Positions 7,001-9,768 of a stretch of 9,768 nt of DNA are shown piece after piece. The translations under genes and the position numbers were made by a program. How positions within the stretch are numbered: position 1 is the stretch's first letter; each line of letters opens with the position of its first letter. Source of the DNA: Lachnospiraceae bacterium (GTDB lineage: Bacteria > Bacillota > Clostridia > Lachnospirales > Lachnospiraceae); NCBI GenBank assembly GCA_017961385.1, contig JAGCXJ010000306.1:1-9768 (forward strand). The letters are read 5' to 3'. The notes below the pieces were generated by a model. That model did no database searches. It was not told the DNA's origin and saw only the letters and a list, made by a program, of their open reading frames with translations.

Positions 7001-8563
7001 ATGAGCACATCCACTATCGGTATCATGGTATCGATCATCGCCTACATGGCATTTGTAATAGGCATCGGTATCTGGTCATTCAAGAGAAACAGTCACAACA
7101 CTGACGAATTCTTCCTCGGCGGAAGAAAGCTCGGCCCCTTTGTAACGGCAATGAGTGCCGAGGCCAGCGACATGAGCAGCTATCTTTTAATGGGTGTTCC
7201 GGGCGTTGCATACATGACAGGTCTTGCAGATGCATTCTGGACGGCCTTCGGTCTTGCAGTCGGAACCTATCTTAACTGGCTCTTTGTTGCGAGAAGACTT
7301 CGTACATATACTGTCGTATGCGGCAATTCGACAACACTGCCTGTATTCTTCTCAAACAGATACAGAGACGATAAAAAGATCCTTTCCGTTATAAGCGCTA
7401 TCATTATAGTGATCTTCTTTGTTCCTTATGTAGGATCAGGATTTTCTGCATGCGGAAAGCTCTTTGGCAGACTCTTTTCAACAACAAGCGAGCTTACGAC
7501 AAAGCAGTATCATACAGCAATGATCGTATTCGCACTCGTTATCATCTTCTATACGACACTCGGCGGATTCATGGCAGCATCGACATCCGACTTCTGGCAG
7601 AGCATCATCATGACATTTGCTCTTGTTGTCATCGTTATCTACGGTGTGAACAGTGTCGGCGGAATGGGCGCTGTAATGGATAATGCAAGAAACATCGCAG
7701 GATACTTTGATCTTAATGCGATGCATGACGCCGCGACCGGCAACTCTGTCGATTACGGATTCATAACAAAGATATCAACACTGGCATGGGGACTCGGATA
7801 CTTCGGCATGCCTCATATCCTTTTAAGATTCATGGCTATAGAGAATCCCTCAAAGCTCAAGCTCTCAAGAAGAGTTGCAACCGTTTGGGTATTCATCTCA
7901 CTCGGTGTTGCCGTATTCATCGGTATCATGGGATGCGCAATGAGCAACAAGGGCGTTATCGAGCAGCTTGCTGACGGCGAACAGGTAATAATCGTAATAT
8001 CTCAGCTTATCGCAAGTCACGGAGTACTTGCAGCACTCCTTGCAGGTCTCATCCTTGCGGGAATACTTGCAGCAACAATGTCAACAGCAGACTCACAGCT
8101 TTTGGCTGCAAGCTCGAGCGTATCACAGAACATCTTAAAAGAAGTGTTCATGAAGGATATAGATGCAAAGACAGAGATGATCATCGCGCGTGCGACCGTT
8201 GGCATCGTTTCCATTATAGGTGTTGTCATCGCATGGAACCCCAACAGCTCGGTATTTAATATCGTATCGTTTGCATGGGCAGGTTTCGGTGCCGCATTCG
8301 GACCGACTGTTCTGCTTGCTCTTTTCTGGAAGAGATCAAATCTCTACGGAGCACTTGCCGGAATGGTAAGCGGCGGAGCAATGATATTCATATGGAAATT
8401 CCTTGTAAGGCCTCTTGGCGGAGCTCTCAATATCTATGAGCTTTTACCGGCATTCATAGTAGCTTTCGTATTCAACATAGCTGTAAGCCTTCTTACAAAG
8501 GCACCCAGTGAAGAGATCACAAAGGAATTCGAAGCTGTTCAGGAATCACTTAAGAACGCATAA
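7001..8563 (+). CDS. putP: PutP-type Na+:proline symporter (SSS family)
   Basis: The 520 residues, with about 12-13 hydrophobic helices, fit the sodium:solute symporter family. The PutP subgroup is indicated by FFLGGRKLGPFVTAMSAEAS (37-56) and DMSSYLLMGVPGVAY (57-71), with D57 in the position of the essential Na+-site Asp55 of E. coli PutP. GTYLNWLFVARRLR (88-101) and MSTADSQLLAASSSVSQ (360-376) also fit, with S361/T362 in the position of the second Na+-site residues. The likely role is Na+-coupled uptake of proline or a related compound. AGAGGAG (6988-6994) is the SD, six bases from the ATG. It is the last gene before the terminator at 8579-8606, so it probably ends the por-regulator-transporter unit. 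Confidence 0.9.
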   Translation: MSTSTIGIMVSIIAYMAFVIGIGIWSFKRNSHNTDEFFLGGRKLGPFVTAMSAEASDMSSYLLMGVPGVAYMTGLADAFWTAFGLAVGTYLNWLFVARRLRTYTVVCGNSTTLPVFFSNRYRDDKKILSVISAIIIVIFFVPYVGSGFSACGKLFGRLFSTTSELTTKQYHTAMIVFALVIIFYTTLGGFMAASTSDFWQSIIMTFALVVIVIYGVNSVGGMGAVMDNARNIAGYFDLNAMHDAATGNSVDYGFITKISTLAWGLGYFGMPHILLRFMAIENPSKLKLSRRVATVWVFISLGVAVFIGIMGCAMSNKGVIEQLADGEQVIIVISQLIASHGVLAALLAGLILAGILAATMSTADSQLLAASSSVSQNILKEVFMKDIDAKTEMIIARATVGIVSIIGVVIAWNPNSSVFNIVSFAWAGFGAAFGPTVLLALFWKRSNLYGALAGMVSGGAMIFIWKFLVRPLGGALNIYELLPAFIVAFVFNIAVSLLTKAPSEEITKEFEAVQESLKNA

Positions 8564-8578
8564 TATATAGAAGAAACG

Positions 8579-8606
8579 AGATCCCCGTCATATGGCGGGG
8601 ATCTTT
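8579..8606 (+). terminator. Intrinsic terminator after putP
   Basis: AGATCCCCG (8579-8587) pairs perfectly with CGGGGATCT (8596-8604). The stem can extend inward by a T-G wobble and a C-G pair to leave an ATAT loop. The U-run is short (TTT, then CC), so termination may be incomplete, but the 9-bp GC-rich stem 15 bp after the putP stop is in the right place. Confidence 0.85.
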
Positions 8607-8733
8607 CCAATTCCTCACATTCTTCCGATTCAAAACCTCAAATTCTTCCGATTTATGCAACATGCTAACAAACACAGGAAAGATCGGGGATGGGGAACCA
8701 TCGGACATTCTCAAAAAAAATTAAAAAAAGTGC
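8607..8733. other. Gene-free gap between putP terminator and S10 operon promoter
   Basis: No supportable gene is present. The stretch holds a direct repeat of 12 bp, ATTCTTCCGATT, at 8619-8630 and 8642-8653 (start-to-start distance 23 bp). GGAAAGATCGGGGAT (8677-8691) is complementary to two separate parts of the upstream terminator. A/T-rich sequence (8711-8729) runs into the promoter. Confidence 0.6.
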
Positions 8734-8762
8734 TTGCAAAACGTAAAAGTATAGTGTATAGT
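8734..8762 (+). promoter_or_regulatory. Promoter of the S10 ribosomal protein operon
   Basis: TTGCAA (8734-8739) and TATAGT (8757-8762) are separated by 17 bp, the preferred sigma-A spacing. A second TATAGT lies 7 bp upstream at 8750-8755 but has no good -35 partner. A-tracts at 8713-8729 sit where an UP element would be. The first choice predicts a start near 8768-8770, about 250 nt before rpsJ. Confidence 0.7.
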
Positions 8763-9020
8763 AGACGTTGCTGTGGCATGATAGCTATGAAGCGTGAGGT
8801 TGCTGCCTTCGTGGCAGGTTTTCCGTGGAGCGAATGTCAAGTTAGGAAACTGACGACAAGTCACTGTACAAGTAACGTCTAATAGTAATTAGAAACAACG
8901 TGTGAAAAGCCTGGGCGGATGAAATCCGCTAAGTAAAAAACAGGACAGACACGGAAGAGTGTACAGTCACCGCTTGTCGTACTTATCAATTAAAAGTGCG
9001 AAAAGGAGGCGACTTTTTTT
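8763..9020 (+). ncRNA. Structured 5' leader of the rpsJ (S10) operon, probable ribosomal-protein autoregulatory leader
   Basis: The roughly 250-nt untranslated leader carries several helices that can be read by eye. (a) A closing helix pairs 8762-8772 with 8871-8881 (11 bp, one G-U). (b) Inside it are the hairpins CTGCC/GGCAG (8803-8807/8813-8817) and GTCA-GTT/AAC-TGAC with a bulged A (8836-8854). (c) A three-tier stem pairs CGTGT/ACACG (8899-8903/8949-8953), CCTG/CAGG (8910-8913/8941-8944) and GCGGAT/ATCCGC (8915-8920/8924-8929). (d) A long-range pairing joins 8853-8860 with 8973-8980 and 8863-8869 with 8961-8967. (e) The last hairpin, at 8992-9017, holds the SD. S10 operons are autoregulated by L4 in gamma-proteobacteria, and clostridial S10 leaders have, as I recall, been proposed from comparative genomics. 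The ligand here is not shown by the sequence. Confidence 0.7.
8992..9017 (+). promoter_or_regulatory. Hairpin presenting the rpsJ Shine-Dalgarno in its loop
   Basis: AAAAGT (8992-8997), a bulged G (8998) and CG (8999-9000) pair with CG (9010-9011) and ACTTTT (9012-9017). The nine-base loop AAAAGGAGG holds the complete SD (GGAGG, 9005-9009). A run of seven T (9014-9020) directly precedes the ATG. The SD-to-start distance is 11 bases, longer than elsewhere in this window; if the hairpin forms, it alters the effective spacing and access of the ribosome. Confidence 0.6.
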
Positions 9021-9332
9021 ATGGCAAATCAGATTATGAGAATCACTCTGAAAGCATATGATCACCAGTTGGTTGATGCATCTGCCAAAAAAATCATCGA
9101 AACAGTCAAGAAGAACGGATCTCAGGTTAGCGGACCGGTTCCGCTTCCTACTAAAAAGGAAGTAGTTACCATCATCCGTGCCGTACATAAGTACAAAGAT
9201 TCAAGAGAGCAGTTCGAGCAGAGAACTCACAAGAGACTCATCGATGTTATCAATCCTTCATCCAAGATCACTGAGTCACTCAGAAAGATGGATCTTCCTG
9301 CCGGTGTATATGTTGAAATAAAGATGAAATAA
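9021..9332 (+). CDS. rpsJ: Small ribosomal subunit protein S10
   Basis: The 103-residue protein is S10 over its full usual length: MANQIMRITLKAYDHQLVDA at the start, then VSGPVPLPTKKEVVTIIRA (the extended loop region), QFEQRTHKRLIDVINPS and a C-terminus of LPAGVYVEIKMK. S10 sits in the 30S head; in E. coli it also acts as NusE in transcription antitermination. It is the first gene of the classic S10-spc ribosomal cluster, and rplC follows after 137 bp. The unusual leader hairpin with the SD in its loop directly precedes its ATG, and the whole upstream leader (8763-9020) probably regulates it. Confidence 0.98.
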   Translation: MANQIMRITLKAYDHQLVDASAKKIIETVKKNGSQVSGPVPLPTKKEVVTIIRAVHKYKDSREQFEQRTHKRLIDVINPSSKITESLRKMDLPAGVYVEIKMK

Positions 9333-9469
9333 TTTGGCACTTTACCGGTGTAATCTCGATCAGCAAACGGACACCGGTTGAAGATATAACAGTAAATCCT
9401 CTGCTGGCTTTATGTATCCCATAGCAGGATACCGCTTTAGCAGACAAGAAAAGAGAGGTAAAAAGGAGA
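9333..9469 (+). promoter_or_regulatory. Structured rpsJ-rplC intercistronic region
   Basis: This 137-nt gap holds no gene but two strong secondary-structure elements. Hairpin 1 pairs ACCGGTGT (9344-9351) with ACACCGGT (9371-9378), a perfect 8 bp with a 19-nt loop. Hairpin 2 has an outer helix TCTGCT/AGCAGA (9400-9405/9439-9444) and an inner helix GTATCC/GGATAC (9414-9419/9427-9432), separated by internal loops that both contain GCTTT. Neither is followed by a U-run, so they are not intrinsic terminators. I see no clear promoter. Confidence 0.6.
9453..9468 (+). promoter_or_regulatory. Two possible Shine-Dalgarno sites for rplC
   Basis: GGAG at 9465-9468 lies only one base from the rplC ATG, too close for normal use. 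GAGAGGT (9453-9459) is ten bases away and is the more credible ribosome binding site. The MKKAILATKVGMTQ start of the protein fixes the ATG at 9470, so the near site does not argue for a later start. Confidence 0.5.
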
Positions 9470-9768
9470 ATGAAAAAAGCAATTCTGGCAACAAAAGTCG
9501 GGATGACTCAGATCTGGAATGAAGATGGAGCTCTTATCCCGGTAACAGTTCTTCAGGCAGGTCCCTGCGTAGTGACTCAGGTAAAGACTGTTGACAACGA
9601 CGGATACAGCGCAGTACAGGTTGGCTTCGGCGATGTTAAGGAAAGAGTCGTAAACAGAGACAAGTCAGGCAAGAAGGAAGTTCTTCACCGCCATGGCGTT
9701 AACAAGGCAGGTCAGGGACATTTCAAGAAGGCCGGCACTGAAGCAAAGAGATATTTAAGAGAGTTCAG
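9470..9768 (+). CDS. rplC: Large ribosomal subunit protein L3 (5' part, cut by window end)
   Basis: The first 99 codons are present and end at the window edge; L3 is normally about 205-215 residues, so roughly half is missing. The typical L3 N-terminus MKKAILATKVGMTQIW is followed by PVTVLQAGPCVVTQVKT and the GYSAVQVGFGDV core, then a basic stretch with KAGQGHFKKAG and KRYLREF, all standard for L3. L3 binds 23S rRNA near the peptidyl transferase centre and is an early assembly protein. It is the second gene of the S10 operon, on the same strand as rpsJ, and rplD (L4) would be expected next, outside the window. Confidence 0.97.
   Translation, partial: MKKAILATKVGMTQIWNEDGALIPVTVLQAGPCVVTQVKTVDNDGYSAVQVGFGDVKERVVNRDKSGKKEVLHRHGVNKAGQGHFKKAGTEAKRYLREF

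Noticed and set aside
8592..8882. A 96-codon forward open frame across the rpsJ promoter and leader, including a shorter in-frame version from the ATG at 8787 (MKREVAAFVAGFPW...).
   Set aside because: It begins in the terminator loop, runs through the promoter, has no Shine-Dalgarno before either ATG, and its sequence is explained by RNA helices. A short leader peptide from 8787 cannot be fully excluded but has no positive support.
8763..9020. T-box or metabolite riboswitch upstream of rpsJ.
   Set aside because: No T-box sequence (the conserved TGG-containing antiterminator bulge) or known riboswitch core is visible; the gene context favours a ribosomal-protein leader.

Overview
The window looks like chromosomal DNA from an anaerobic Firmicute of class Clostridia, most likely Lachnospiraceae. 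The basis is the protein styles, strong AGGAG-type Shine-Dalgarno (SD) sites, frequent AGA and ATA codons, moderate GC by eye, a ferredoxin-dependent 2-oxoacid oxidoreductase, and a ribosomal S10 operon. The genus cannot be fixed from the sequence alone. Every gene I can support lies on the + strand. I saw no mobile elements, CRISPR arrays, tRNA or rRNA genes.

Region 1 (1-278): the last ~43 codons of an unrecognised gene, then an AT-rich gap with small palindromes and a good sigma-A-type promoter (TTTACA / TATAAT).

Region 2 (279-8563): seven closely packed genes that could be one long transcription unit. The first four encode a four-subunit pyruvate/2-oxoacid:ferredoxin oxidoreductase in the order gamma-delta-alpha-beta (porG-porD-porA-porB). 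They are followed by a LysR-family regulator, a membrane-anchored protein of unknown function with a duplicated extracellular domain, an AgcS-type Na+/alanine(glycine) symporter and a PutP-type Na+/proline symporter. A clear intrinsic terminator at 8579-8606 closes the block. A plausible reading, which is inference, is amino acid uptake feeding a 2-oxoacid oxidation step: imported alanine would be converted to pyruvate, and the Por complex would make acetyl-CoA and reduced ferredoxin.

Region 3 (8607-9768): a gene-free gap, then the promoter and a long structured leader (about 250 nt) ahead of rpsJ (S10). An intercistronic region with two hairpin domains follows, then the first 99 codons of rplC (L3), cut by the window edge. 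This is the start of the S10 ribosomal protein operon.

The most interesting signal is the rpsJ leader. It has an 11-bp closing helix, a three-tier stem, a collinear 8+7 bp long-range pairing that crosses the closing helix (a pseudoknot or an alternative state), and a hairpin directly before the start codon whose loop holds the SD. This has the architecture of an autoregulatory ribosomal-protein leader. The protein genes themselves are mostly recognisable families.
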